From RI-153 sp963721725 (GTDB lineage: Bacteria; Chloroflexota; Anaerolineae; Caldilineales; Caldilineaceae), in NCBI GenBank assembly GCA_963721725.1, contig CAVRLX010000016.1:434001-498000 (forward strand): a stretch of DNA of 64,000 nt. The letters are read 5' to 3'. Position numbers and translations under genes: made by a program. Each line of letters starts with the position of its first letter. Position 1 is the stretch's first letter. A model generated the notes under the pieces. That model made no database searches, was not told where the DNA came from, and saw only the letters and a program-made list of their open reading frames with translations. Below are positions 18,685 to 27,367 of the stretch, piece after piece.

Positions 18685-19493
18685 TCGGTTACTCCTTCGT
18701 TTTCACTATGAAATTCCATGACTTTTTGTGCATCAAAGTCGGCGGGGTTATTTTCGTGCATCAGGGCGTGGGCCGCCATCGCACCGCCGATGATGCCCGC
18801 GTGGTTGCGCATTTGGGCCGGAACCAGCGGGGCACGTGTCTCAATATGTTTGAAGAATTTTTCATGTTTTTTGCTGATGCCGCCGCCCACAATAAAAAGA
18901 TCGGGCGAGAGCAAAAATTCGATCATCTGAAAATATTGGTTTAGCCGCTTGCCCCAATCTTTCCAGCCCAGATCCTCACGCTGGCGGGCGCTGTCGGCGG
19001 CCTGCTTTTCGGCATCGCCTCCATTCATTTCTAAATGGCCCAATTCAGTATTGGGCGCGAGGTGTCCATCCACAAAGAGGGCTGTGCCAATCCCCGTGCC
19101 CAGCGTGAGCATAACCACCACGCCGCCCATATCGCGCCCAGCCCCAAAGACCATTTCGGCAATGCCGGCGGCGTCGGCATCGTTGATAATCGTAACCTGA
19201 CAGCCAGTTTCGGCCTCTAATAATTTCTTGGCGTCAGTGCCGATCCACGCCTGATCGACGTTGGCCGCAGTGTAAACCACGCCATTGCGGATCACCGCCG
19301 GGAAGGTGCATCCCACCAGCCCTTTCCATTCGTAGTGTCTAACCACTTCGCCCACCACTTTTGCCACAGCCTCCGGTGTCGACGGATCGGGTGTTTTGAT
19401 GCGAAAGCGCTCGGTTAGCAATTCCCCGCTTTCGGCGTCTACAATCGCCCCTTTGATGCCGCTGCCCCCGATATCGATGCCAAGTATCTTCAT
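18681..19493 (-). CDS. ppgK: polyphosphate glucokinase
   Basis: A 270-residue ROK-family kinase that phosphorylates glucose with polyphosphate (or ATP). Visible are the phosphate-binding GIDIGGSGIKGAIVD at the N-terminus, the catalytic Asp in TIINDADAAGIAE, LTLGTGIGTALFVDG, and NTELGHLEM with the ROK glutamate. The helix WKDWGKRLNQYFQMIEFLLSPDLF is typical of PpgK. It is translationally coupled to tal-pgi downstream and lies 12 bp after glk, so glucose phosphorylation by two donors feeds directly into the fused isomerase. Confidence 0.9.
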   Translation of the reverse strand: MKILGIDIGGSGIKGAIVDAESGELLTERFRIKTPDPSTPEAVAKVVGEVVRHYEWKGLVGCTFPAVIRNGVVYTAANVDQAWIGTDAKKLLEAETGCQVTIINDADAAGIAEMVFGAGRDMGGVVVMLTLGTGIGTALFVDGHLAPNTELGHLEMNGGDAEKQAADSARQREDLGWKDWGKRLNQYFQMIEFLLSPDLFIVGGGISKKHEKFFKHIETRAPLVPAQMRNHAGIIGGAMAAHALMHENNPADFDAQKVMEFHSENEGVTE

Positions 19494-19505
19494 TTTCTAT
19501 CCTTT

Positions 19506-20498
19506 CTATTTTGCAATGACTAGACCGTAGCTGGCTGCGCCCATCAACGCAACCTTGGGGTTGAGGATAACATGGACTGGAATGGGCTTGAGCAGTTCAC
19601 CGAAACGTCCCTTGTCTAAAAATGCGTGCATAAAACGCCCGTCGGAGAGTGCATTCAACAGGCGTGGGGGAATGCCGCCGCCCAGATAGATCCCGGCTGT
19701 TGCCAATACTTTCAGCGCCAAGTTGCCTGCCTCGGCCCCCAGCACCGAAACAAACATCTCTACAGTTTTGACACAGATTTCGCACTCGTCGGGGCGACTA
19801 AGGGCATTTTGCACAATCAGTGGGGTTTTGTCCTCTGTGTTCTGCATAGCCTCCGCCAGCCATGCTGGTTCGGGATAGCGGTCCGTCTCTTTGTAAAATG
19901 CATAGATATTGGGAATGCCAATCCCCGAACAGATGCGTTCGTAGCTAATGTGATTGAAGCGCGTGCGTAAAAAGCGCAACATCTCCATCTGCTCATCATC
20001 CACAGGCGCAAAGGAGGTATGCCCACCCTCCGATGGATGTGCCCGGTAGTGTGTGCCATCCCAGGTGAGGAAGGCCTCGCCTAGCCCTGTCCCCGGCGCA
20101 ACCACGGCCAGTGGCGTCTGCGGAACGGCTTTGCCCGCATGAATGGTGTGGACATCGCTGGCCGTCAAAAAGGGCACCGCGCTGGCAATGGATTGCAGGT
20201 CATTGAGCAGATAGACCACCGACACGCCCAACGCATGGCGCAGCGCCGTTTCTTCCAAACGCCAGGGCAGATTGGTCACTTCGGCACGTCCCTGCACCAC
20301 TGGCCCCGCCACCCCAAAGACAGCCCTCTCCAGCGGCGGGTGATCCAAATTTTGGAGAAAATCGGCCACCACCGCCTCCAGGCTGGCGTACCGTCGGCTT
20401 GGAAATGTCCCTTCAGCCAGGGGTGAATGCAGACCCTTCTCTGGCGAGAAGATGGCTAGATTAGTTTTGGTTCCCCCGATGTCTCCGGCCAGTAGCAT
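19506..20498 (-). CDS. glk: glucokinase (Glk family)
   Basis: A 330-residue ATP-dependent glucokinase of the bacterial Glk (non-ROK) family. The N-terminal phosphate loop is LAGDIGGTKTNLAIF. Further features are VYLLNDLQSIASAVPFL with the catalytic Asp, VVAPGTGLGEAFL, the substrate segment SEGGHTSFAPV, and a C-terminal GGGIPPRLL. The ATG at 20498 is preferred over GTG 20504 because AAGGAGTGCC lies at the right spacing. It is third in the mgsA-to-rpiA run. Confidence 0.9.
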   Translation of the reverse strand: MLLAGDIGGTKTNLAIFSPEKGLHSPLAEGTFPSRRYASLEAVVADFLQNLDHPPLERAVFGVAGPVVQGRAEVTNLPWRLEETALRHALGVSVVYLLNDLQSIASAVPFLTASDVHTIHAGKAVPQTPLAVVAPGTGLGEAFLTWDGTHYRAHPSEGGHTSFAPVDDEQMEMLRFLRTRFNHISYERICSGIGIPNIYAFYKETDRYPEPAWLAEAMQNTEDKTPLIVQNALSRPDECEICVKTVEMFVSVLGAEAGNLALKVLATAGIYLGGGIPPRLLNALSDGRFMHAFLDKGRFGELLKPIPVHVILNPKVALMGAASYGLVIAK

Positions 20499-20555
20499 AG
20501 GCACTCCTTGTGCTGCAACAATAGGATGGATAAAGGCTTTGATCTGTACGGGCCT

Positions 20556-21569
20556 TCACGAATGGGTAGAAATAGATTGGCGCGCTCCGCTTGCGGCGGC
20601 CGCCAGCATCGCCTCGACGACGGCCAGATCATATAGGGCTGCCTGTGGGCTGTTCAAATGGGGCGTGCCGTTGCGGATGGCATGGGCAAAGGCGGCCAGT
20701 TCACGCTCGACGCTGCGCAGGGGTGAAAACGACTCTGTATGCTTTGCGTCGTCGCGCCAAATCGTCAGGCTATCTGCCGAGACGCGCAGGCTGCCTTCCG
20801 TGCCCACCACATGCAGCGAGCCATCGGCCAGGCCACTGCGGGCGGCATAGGTCACGCTGTAGCTGCCCAGCGCGCCGTTGGCAAATTCCAGCGTAGCCGA
20901 GAGCGTATCGGCGGGCGGCAGATCGGCGCGATGGCCTGCCACCATTGCCGTCACCGCGCGAATCTCGCCCAGGACAAGGCGCAGCCCGGCCACATGATGT
21001 ACGCCGCCATCCAGCAAAAAGCCGCCGGGGAAATCGCCTGTGCGCCGCCATGTGGTTTTGTGTCCCGGTGAGCCGGGCATAATGGGCAATTGCAACGACC
21101 ACTGACAGAGCAGTGGCTGCCCCAACCTGCCCGCGCCAATCTGCGCCGCGGCAACCTGGAATGATTCTTCGTAGCGCCAGTTCTCCCCCACCATCCACAC
21201 TTGATCGGCGTGGCGGGCGTGGAGATCGAGTAGCGGCTGCGCTGCGGCCAGCGTGGGCGCAATCGGTTTCTCGCTAATCACGTGCTTGCCCGCAGCCAGC
21301 GCCATCTCCACAGCGGCGGGCAGAAGCGGAATGGGCAGGGTGATGTCCACGGCTTCGACACGGTCGTCGGCCAGCAGCGCCGCCATCTCGGTATATTGGG
21401 TGATCGGCTGTGGCAACAGGGCCGCCACAGTCTCTGCCGATTCGCGGGTGCGGCTGCACACGGCGACGATCTCAAATTGGGTGGGCAAGGCCAACAGAGA
21501 GGGAATATGGGCTTTGCGCGCAAACGTGCCAGCCCCAATCAAGCCTACGCGAACCGGGGATGTTGTCAT
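20556..21569 (-). CDS. Gfo/Idh/MocA family oxidoreductase
   Basis: A 337-residue NAD(P)-dependent sugar or inositol dehydrogenase-like protein. The Rossmann motif VGLIGAGTFARKAHIPSL starts at about residue 7, and HVISEKPIAPTLAAA holds the family EKP lysine. The later DGGVHHVAGLRLVLGE has the active-site Asp/His pair. It overlaps mgsA by four bases (ATGA) and lies 57 bp before glk, so it belongs to the sugar-entry operon; its substrate is not deducible. Confidence 0.88.
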   Translation of the reverse strand: MTTSPVRVGLIGAGTFARKAHIPSLLALPTQFEIVAVCSRTRESAETVAALLPQPITQYTEMAALLADDRVEAVDITLPIPLLPAAVEMALAAGKHVISEKPIAPTLAAAQPLLDLHARHADQVWMVGENWRYEESFQVAAAQIGAGRLGQPLLCQWSLQLPIMPGSPGHKTTWRRTGDFPGGFLLDGGVHHVAGLRLVLGEIRAVTAMVAGHRADLPPADTLSATLEFANGALGSYSVTYAARSGLADGSLHVVGTEGSLRVSADSLTIWRDDAKHTESFSPLRSVERELAAFAHAIRNGTPHLNSPQAALYDLAVVEAMLAAAASGARQSISTHS

Positions 21570-21967
21570 GGCGCACCTTCTTCGGCCTGTGCTTCTAGCG
21601 ATTCGAATAGACCATCCAGCAATAAGCGCGCTGTGGCTTCGTTCGTCGCCAGCGGTACATTATAGACATTGCAGATACGCAACAGCCCGGCAATATCAGG
21701 TTCATGGGGATGGGCGTAGAGAGGATCAACGAGAAAGAAGACGGCGGACACTTCGCCTTCGGCCACACGAGCGGCAATTTGGGCATCGCCGCCATAAGGG
21801 CCGCTCAACATGCGTTCCACGGGCAAACCGCTGGCTTGGTGAATGCGTTCGCCAGTGGTGCCAGTGGCGACGAGGTGAAATCGACTCAGCCACTCTTGAT
21901 GATCGCGCACAAAGCGGATCATATCGTCCTTTTTGCCATCGTGGGCAATCAGTGCTATCGTTGGCAC
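21566..21967 (-). CDS. mgsA: methylglyoxal synthase
   Basis: A 133-residue enzyme that converts dihydroxyacetone phosphate to methylglyoxal and phosphate, a bypass that relieves sugar-phosphate overload. Key motifs are IALIAHDGKKDDMIRF, ATGTTGERIH (phosphate binding), LSGPYGGDAQIAARVA with the catalytic Asp, and FFLVDPLYAHPHEPDI. GTG 21967 is chosen because it puts the first strand at the N-terminus; the open frame back to 22039 would add 24 unlikely residues. It heads the sugar operon, which fits a safety-valve role. Confidence 0.9.
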   Translation of the reverse strand: MPTIALIAHDGKKDDMIRFVRDHQEWLSRFHLVATGTTGERIHQASGLPVERMLSGPYGGDAQIAARVAEGEVSAVFFLVDPLYAHPHEPDIAGLLRICNVYNVPLATNEATARLLLDGLFESLEAQAEEGAP

Positions 21968-22093
21968 AAGGATTCCCTCGCTGTGTGATGAATAATGAGC
22001 GTGGTCATTATACCATAAGTGTGCAGAGCGCCGAGACAAATTTCTGGGAAGCCAGCGCCCCGGTTGCCCTGCCGTTTTAGAGAGAAAAGCGCC

Positions 22094-22885
22094 GTGCCGG
22101 ATGCGAACGTGCTGCTCTTATTGGCCGTGGTCCTACCGCCTGCCACATTGGATATTCTGGGGCCGGTGGTGGATGAGCGCGCCGTCGAGACCCGGTATGG
22201 ACGCGTAGGACCGTTGGCGCTGCGTCAGCATCCGGGGTGGCCTGGGGTGTGGGTACAGCCGTATAGCGGATTGCCCAGCCGCACCGATCCACGCGCTACG
22301 TTATTGGCGGCCAAAATGTTGGGCGTGCGCCGTCTGCTCAACTGGGACGAGGGCGTTGCCGTCAACCCGCTTCTCAGCCGCGGGCAGCCTGCCGTCGTGG
22401 TGGATTATATTGATTTTACCCGCCACCAACCCCACACTTTTTTCCAAAATGAAGGCATCGGCGCGCTGGATCAAGGCTTGCCCGTCTGCCCGCAAATGAC
22501 AGCAGCACTCTCTGAGTCACTTGGGTCGGCACCGGGCGCTGTTTATCTGGGGGTGGATGGTCCGCGCCGGGAGACAGCCGCCGAGGCGCGCATGTTTCGC
22601 CAATGGGGGGCCGATGTGTTGGGCCAGAATATTGTGCCGGAGATCGCACTGGCCGCCGAGTTGGAACTGTGCTACGCCGGGCTGGTCACGGTGGATGCGC
22701 TCAGCGCCGATCAACAGCAGTTTCCGCGCCAGGGCGAGGTGCGCCGGGGGTTGGAGATGGTGATTGAAGCACTGCCCCACTTTGTGCGGGCGCTAAGCGA
22801 ACCGGCCAGTTGTGGCTGTGAAAATCGCCTCAGCGCTGCCCACAAACGCGGTCTGCTGGCGCAGGATTGGTGGCGTGGGGTGTAA
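22094..22885 (+). CDS. MTAP/PNP-family nucleoside phosphorylase-like protein
   Basis: A 263-residue member of the purine nucleoside / 5'-methylthioadenosine phosphorylase family. Recognisable parts are LLAAKMLGVRRLLNWDEGVAVNP, VVVDYIDFTRHQPHTF, GAVYLGVDGPRRETAAEARMF (the family's EGPR.ET motif with D for E) and QNIVPEIALAAELELCYAGLV. GTG 22094 follows AGAGAAAAG; the frame is open upstream but without support. It diverges from mgsA. The exact nucleoside is uncertain. Confidence 0.8.
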   Translation: MPDANVLLLLAVVLPPATLDILGPVVDERAVETRYGRVGPLALRQHPGWPGVWVQPYSGLPSRTDPRATLLAAKMLGVRRLLNWDEGVAVNPLLSRGQPAVVVDYIDFTRHQPHTFFQNEGIGALDQGLPVCPQMTAALSESLGSAPGAVYLGVDGPRRETAAEARMFRQWGADVLGQNIVPEIALAAELELCYAGLVTVDALSADQQQFPRQGEVRRGLEMVIEALPHFVRALSEPASCGCENRLSAAHKRGLLAQDWWRGV

Positions 22886-22900
22886 AATATTGGATGGTTT

Positions 22901-23011
22901 ATGATTCGATACCGGTTTGAATGGGATCCAAAGAAGTCGCGCCAAAATCCAATGATTGGCTGCGCTCCAACATTCATTTGGTTGAGAGTGTTCGCTGAAA
23001 GGAATAATTCT
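22901..23011 (+). pseudogene. BrnT-like toxin remnant
   Basis: An ATG at 22901 opens MIRYRFEWDPKKSRQN, which matches the usual N-terminus of BrnT toxins (F-x-WD-x-x-K-x-x-x-N). The normal KHGVSFEEA continuation is absent. The frame instead passes through RVFAERNNS, which resembles the BrnT FTERN strand, and runs into the DUF1257 gene. It looks like an internally deleted toxin gene; no BrnA antitoxin follows. Confidence 0.35.
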
Positions 23012-23386
23012 ATGTCCAAATTTGTGAAAGTCCAGACCCAGTTGCGCGATCTCGCTTTGGTGAAACAGGCGCTGGCCGATCTGAAATTGCCCTATGACGA
23101 AGAGGCGACGTTTACCCACCGCTGGAGTGGTTTCACGGGCAAAGTGCCGTTGGTGATCCGCGACCCACAGGCCAGCTTTGGTCTGCGCCAGGCCGCTGAC
23201 GGGCACTATGAGGTTATCGGCGATGACATGCAACTGCGCCAGATCAAGGGCAACCTAGCGCGCATTCACCAGCGCTACGCCTATCACAAAGTGCTGGCAG
23301 AGACAGCGAAGGCGGGGTTTGATCTGGTGGAAGAGCGCACCGACAAAGGCAACGTGATTCGGCTGACTGTGCGCCGCTGGCAATAG
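23012..23386 (+). CDS. DUF1257 (Ycf35-like) protein
   Basis: A 124-residue DUF1257 protein, the family of chloroplast/cyanobacterial Ycf35. The start MSKFVKVQTQLRDLALVKQA is the family N-terminus and follows GAAAGGAATAA. Later features are DGHYEVIGDD and NLARIHQRYAYHKVLAE, ending in NVIRLTVRRW. Function is not established. It is followed by a DUF2997 gene, the usual companion, and by a third short gene, forming a compact three-gene group. Confidence 0.85.
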   Translation: MSKFVKVQTQLRDLALVKQALADLKLPYDEEATFTHRWSGFTGKVPLVIRDPQASFGLRQAADGHYEVIGDDMQLRQIKGNLARIHQRYAYHKVLAETAKAGFDLVEERTDKGNVIRLTVRRWQ

Positions 23387-23402
23387 TCACAAGGAGAGAG
23401 CT

Positions 23403-23597
23403 ATGCAAAGCGAAGAAATTGAAATCACCATTCACCCTGACGGGCGCGTGGACTATACCATCAAAGGCGTCAAAGGCCCGGCCTGCGAATCGATCAGCGC
23501 CATCCTCGAACAGGTGGGCAAGGTTGAGGCGTCAGACCGTACCGGTGAATATTACGAACAGGGTGAATCAGGCCATATTTATGTCGGCAACGGATAA
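23403..23597 (+). CDS. DUF2997 protein
   Basis: A 64-residue DUF2997 protein. EIEITIHPDGRVDYTIKGVKG followed by CESISAILEQVGKV is the typical compact alpha/beta unit with one conserved cysteine. It begins 16 bp after DUF1257 with AGGAGAG upstream and overlaps the next small gene by 17 bp. The pair occurs together in many cyanobacteria and Chloroflexota; the role is unknown. Confidence 0.85.
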   Translation: MQSEEIEITIHPDGRVDYTIKGVKGPACESISAILEQVGKVEASDRTGEYYEQGESGHIYVGNG

Positions 23598-23790
23598 CCC
23601 TGCGGCCCAGGCCACCAATCCATCGTTCTGGCCGCTCCTGCCCACAGAAACAGAAATTTATATTTTGCCCAATGGCGAGGTCGTCTTTGCTGATCTGCCC
23701 GTGGAACTGGCGAGATTGGCCGCCGACCTGGGCATATCCGAAACACCCGCCCATTTTCCTAACCCTTCACCACCGAACGAGGACCCTTGA
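23581..23790 (+). CDS. small hypothetical protein
   Basis: A 69-residue frame from ATG 23581, overlapping the end of the DUF2997 gene. The conserved-looking centre is EIYILPNGEVVFADLPVELARLAADLG, flanked by Pro-rich ends. It stops 2 bp before the RhaD fusion gene. It resembles the short third protein sometimes found next to DUF1257/DUF2997, but I cannot name a family. Confidence 0.6.
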   Translation: MSATDNPAAQATNPSFWPLLPTETEIYILPNGEVVFADLPVELARLAADLGISETPAHFPNPSPPNEDP

Positions 23791-23792
23791 TC

Positions 23793-25985
23793 ATGGCAAG
23801 CCAGGCCGATTTTACCCATGTAACCTACCTGTGGGACGATACCGTCGCCGATAGACTTGACCCTGTGGAGCGGCTGGTCTACCGCTCCAACCTTTTGGGA
23901 TCGGATCAGCGCATCACCAACACTGGCGGCGGCAATACCTCATCCAAACTGCCGATGACCGATCCCTTAACCGCGGAACCAGTGGATGTGATGTGGGTGA
24001 AAGGCTCCGGCGGGGATCTGCGAACATCCAAGCGCGAAAACTTTGCCTCGCTCTACATGGACAAACTGCGCTCGCTCCAGTCTATCTATGACAATGCTAC
24101 CGAAAAGGGCGTGAAAACCCCGATTGAAGATGCCATGGTGGGCATGTATCCCCACTGTGTCTACGATCTGAACCCGCGCGCCAGTTCCATCGACACGCCC
24201 CTTCACGCCTTTATTCCCGCCGCCCATGTGGACCATACGCACCCCAACGCCGTGATCGCTATTGCGGCGGCGGAAGGCGGCGCAGATCTGACCGCAGAGA
24301 TCTTTGGTGACGAGGTGGGCTGGGTGGGCTGGCAGCGCCCTGGCTTCGATCTGGGGCTGGTGATGGAAGCCGCTTGCCGTGAAAATGGGCAGATTACAGG
24401 GTTGGTCATGGGCCAGCACGGGCTGATCAACTGGGCCGAGGACGACAAAATCTGTTATGAGCGCTCGCTCCACCTCATCGACAAAGCCGCCCGTTACATT
24501 GAATCCCGCGACAAGGGCGAGATGACCTTTGGCGGCCAGAAATATCAGCCATTGTCCGATGCAGCTCGACAGCGCTTGCTTGTCGATCTGCTGCCCTGGC
24601 TGCGCGGGCAGGTCTCGCAGCAGAGTAAATTTATCGGCACAGTCCAGTCGGACGCCACGATTTTGCGCTTTGTCAACAGCCACGACGCCGCCCGGTTGGC
24701 CGCATTGGGCACGTCTTGCCCCGACCATTTCCTGCGCACCAAGATCAAGCCGCTCTATGTGGAGTGGAACCCGCAACAGGAAAGCGTTGAGGAACTGCGC
24801 CAAAAACTGGAAATGGGGCTGGCCCAATATCGCCAGGACTATGCCGATTATTACAACGCTCACAAACATCCCGATTCGCCAGCCATGCGCGATCCCAACC
24901 CCACGGTGATCCTGATCCCTGGTGTGGGCATGATTGCCTGGGGCAAAAACAAGAGCGAATCGCGCGTGACGGCAGAATTTTACAACGCTGCCGTCGAGGT
25001 CATGCGCGGGGCCGAGGCCATCAGCCACTACATTTCGCTGCCCGCGCAGGAAGCCTTTGACATTGAATATTGGTTATTAGAAGAGGCCAAACTCAAGCGC
25101 ATGCCGCCGGAAAAAGAACTGGCGCGTCATGTGGTGGTCGTCATCGGCGCGGGCAGCGGGATTGGTAAAGCCGTGGCGCACCGGGTTGCACGGGAGGGCG
25201 CGCACGTGGTCTGCGCCGATCTCAGCGCCGAGGCTGCCCAAGCCACAGCGGACGAATTGACCAAAAAATTGGGCATGGGGATTGGCGTGGCCGGGAGTGG
25301 CATCTCTGGCTGTGGGCCGGCGATTGGGCTGAGCGTCAACATTACTGATCGCGCCAGTGTGCGTGCTATGCTCGAAAATGTAATCATAGCCTATGGTGGC
25401 ATTGACAACGTCATCGTCACCGCCGGCATCTTTATTTCGCCCGACCGTGAGGGGCGTATCCCCGATGATAAGTGGGCGTTGACCTTTGCGGTCAACGTGA
25501 CAGGCAGCTATTTTGTGGCCGATGAGGCGCGTTCGATCTGGCAAGCCCAGGGCTTGAAAGGTGGCTCGTTGGTGCTGACCACAAGCGTCAACGGTGTGGT
25601 TGCCAAAAAAGGCTCAGTTGCCTATGACACCAGCAAAGCCGCGGCCAACCATCTTGTGCGCGAACTTGCCATTGAACTGGCCCCGCTGGTACGGGTCAAT
25701 GGGCTGGCCCCGGCCACCGTGGTGGAGGGCAGCAGCATGTTCCCGCGCGAGCGGGTGATCAGTTCGCTGACCAAGTACAACATTGGCTTGGACGACAGCG
25801 AAAGCACGGAAATCTTGCGTGACCGGCTGGCTGAGTTCTATGCCAGCCGCACCCTCACCAATGCACCCATTCGCCTTGATGATCAGGCTGAAATGGCCTA
25901 TTTGCTCAGCACCAGCGCTTTTAGCAAAACCACCGGCCAGATCTTTAGCGTGGATGGTGGCTTGCACGAAGCGTTCTTGCGATAG
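23793..25985 (+). CDS. rhaD: bifunctional rhamnulose-1-phosphate aldolase / short-chain dehydrogenase
   Basis: A 730-residue fusion. Residues 1 to about 440 are a class II aldolase/adducin domain with the zinc ligands in HVDHTHPNAVIAIAAAE and MGQHGLINW, and NTGGGNTSSKL near the N-terminus. From about residue 445 a Rossmann SDR follows: VVVIGAGSGIGKAVAHRVA, VIVTAGIF, and YDTSKAAANHLVRELA with the catalytic Tyr and Lys. In related bacteria this fusion splits rhamnulose 1-phosphate and oxidises lactaldehyde. ATG 23793 is preferred to TTG 23787. No rhamnose isomerase or kinase is in the window. Confidence 0.92.
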   Translation: MASQADFTHVTYLWDDTVADRLDPVERLVYRSNLLGSDQRITNTGGGNTSSKLPMTDPLTAEPVDVMWVKGSGGDLRTSKRENFASLYMDKLRSLQSIYDNATEKGVKTPIEDAMVGMYPHCVYDLNPRASSIDTPLHAFIPAAHVDHTHPNAVIAIAAAEGGADLTAEIFGDEVGWVGWQRPGFDLGLVMEAACRENGQITGLVMGQHGLINWAEDDKICYERSLHLIDKAARYIESRDKGEMTFGGQKYQPLSDAARQRLLVDLLPWLRGQVSQQSKFIGTVQSDATILRFVNSHDAARLAALGTSCPDHFLRTKIKPLYVEWNPQQESVEELRQKLEMGLAQYRQDYADYYNAHKHPDSPAMRDPNPTVILIPGVGMIAWGKNKSESRVTAEFYNAAVEVMRGAEAISHYISLPAQEAFDIEYWLLEEAKLKRMPPEKELARHVVVVIGAGSGIGKAVAHRVAREGAHVVCADLSAEAAQATADELTKKLGMGIGVAGSGISGCGPAIGLSVNITDRASVRAMLENVIIAYGGIDNVIVTAGIFISPDREGRIPDDKWALTFAVNVTGSYFVADEARSIWQAQGLKGGSLVLTTSVNGVVAKKGSVAYDTSKAAANHLVRELAIELAPLVRVNGLAPATVVEGSSMFPRERVISSLTKYNIGLDDSESTEILRDRLAEFYASRTLTNAPIRLDDQAEMAYLLSTSAFSKTTGQIFSVDGGLHEAFLR

Positions 25986-25991
25986 GTCACA

Positions 25992-26030
25992 GCGAGGCGT
26001 CGAACTTTTCACAAAAGCTCGACGCCTCGC
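25992..26030. terminator. bidirectional hairpin between convergent genes
   Basis: Perfect 12-bp arms GCGAGGCGTCGA and TCGACGCCTCGC flank a 15-base loop. It sits 6 bp past the RhaD stop and 6 bp before the end of the convergent lipoprotein gene. It lacks a long T run on the plus side. Confidence 0.6.
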
Positions 26031-26035
26031 AAAGG

Positions 26036-27205
26036 TTAATCATCCTTCTTATCTTTGTCTTTCTTTTCCTTGCCTTTCTCCTCGTCGTCCTCATTATCAT
26101 CGCTCTGCTCACCGTCACCCGGATTGCTTTCGCCCTGCGCCATTTGTGTAAACTGAGGCACAACTGAGACCGTGCTGACAAGACCGCCAGCGTCTTGGGC
26201 GGTGACCCTCAAGATGATCGCTGGTGCTTTGATCTTCATGGGATCGTCCTCCCATATAAATTCCTGCTCGCCGCCATCGGTTAGCTCCAACGTCACCTGT
26301 TGACCATTGCTCACGGGAATGCCGTTCCACTGGCGCAGTTGAGCGAGGATTGCTTCGGGATCAGGTGCCTGGATTTCCAGCTTGTTGGCATTCCACTTGA
26401 TATGAATTTTTTTAGGATGCTGCTTCAGTTTAACTTCCTGGGTATCGTCCAGTCGCCTTGTTTCGATAATAGCTTCCACTGAACTGAGTTCATTTTCTGG
26501 GTCCGTGGCCGAAACCATCACTGCAAAGACGCCTTTATCCTTGTCCACTTGCACTGGGACCAATGCCGCCTCAATTACAGGGGGCTGATTGACCACGGCC
26601 GGCGGCAGGGTTGGCGTTGATGTGGGCACGGGTGTATCCGCTGGGGCGACAGTGGGCGATGGTGCGGTCTCCACCACAGGCGTAGCAACCGTGGGCGTCT
26701 CTACAGGTGTGGTCGGGCTGGGTGGTGGGGCTGGCACAGTGGGCGTGTTTGTAGGCAGCGGGGTCGCGATCTCAACATCTGCCGGCGGCACGATGGTAAA
26801 TGCGTCCTGCGCTTGGATCTCGCCGCTGGCGGTTTGGGCAATCACCCCGTAGGGGCCGGGCGCTAACCAGCGTTCGGAGAGGGGATAGAGAAAGCCTGTG
26901 GTGAATCTGCCATTGGCGTCGGTGCTGGCCGCTACTAAAATCCCGGAATGGCCGCGCTTGTCGCTGAGCATAATCGTAATCACGGCATCGGCGGGCCAGG
27001 CGCTACCCTCCAGGTTGATGTACGTGCCTGCATAGCCGCTATCCGGCGAGATGGTCAGCGCCGCATTCGTGTGGGCGGGCGTGGGGCGGGCGGCCACCGG
27101 CCCCGATGCGCCGCCGGGGTCGTCTTCGCTACACGCGCCCAGCAAAAAAATCAAACAGAGTAAACTCGCCAAATGGACGAGACTGGATCGATTCAGGAGA
27201 ATCAT
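26036..27205 (-). CDS. secreted lipoprotein with Pro/Thr-rich linker
   Basis: A 389-residue lipoprotein. The signal peptide ends in the lipobox LLGAC (Cys25). An Ig/IPT-like beta domain follows (LTISPDSGYAGTYINLEGSAWP), then a long repetitive linker of Pro, Thr, Val and Ala, then a second beta-rich domain (VNQPPVIEAALVPVQVDKDKG). The last 30 residues are an extreme run of Asp, Glu and Lys. ATG 27205 follows AGAGGTG; earlier in-frame starts lack a signal peptide. Function is unknown; it is likely held at the cell surface. Confidence 0.75.
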   Translation of the reverse strand: MILLNRSSLVHLASLLCLIFLLGACSEDDPGGASGPVAARPTPAHTNAALTISPDSGYAGTYINLEGSAWPADAVITIMLSDKRGHSGILVAASTDANGRFTTGFLYPLSERWLAPGPYGVIAQTASGEIQAQDAFTIVPPADVEIATPLPTNTPTVPAPPPSPTTPVETPTVATPVVETAPSPTVAPADTPVPTSTPTLPPAVVNQPPVIEAALVPVQVDKDKGVFAVMVSATDPENELSSVEAIIETRRLDDTQEVKLKQHPKKIHIKWNANKLEIQAPDPEAILAQLRQWNGIPVSNGQQVTLELTDGGEQEFIWEDDPMKIKAPAIILRVTAQDAGGLVSTVSVVPQFTQMAQGESNPGDGEQSDDNEDDEEKGKEKKDKDKKDD

Positions 27206-27239
27206 AGGGTCACCTCTTGTGGGTAGCTTGTCCATGCTC

Positions 27240-27344
27240 TTGAGAGACGAGCAGGCTGGCCTATAATACAAAGGCCAGCCTGAAGAGCGCATAAAATTCG
27301 TCAAATCTCCCCGGTCTCGCGTACAATAACAGGCAAATGCCTGT
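27240..27344 (+). promoter_or_regulatory. promoter and two palindromic operators upstream of the Fur-family gene
   Basis: TTGAGA (27240-27245) and TATAAT (27262-27267) are spaced by 16 bp, pointing to the Fur-family gene. The TATAAT lies in the loop between perfect 10-bp arms CAGGCTGGCC (27252) and GGCCAGCCTG (27273). A second palindrome, ACAGGCA-AA-TGCCTGT (27329-27344), follows another -10-like TACAAT at 27322. Both are placed to block transcription, and could serve autoregulation or the divergent lipoprotein gene. Confidence 0.5.
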
Positions 27345-27367
27345 CTTTGTGTAAGGGAGAAACCAGT

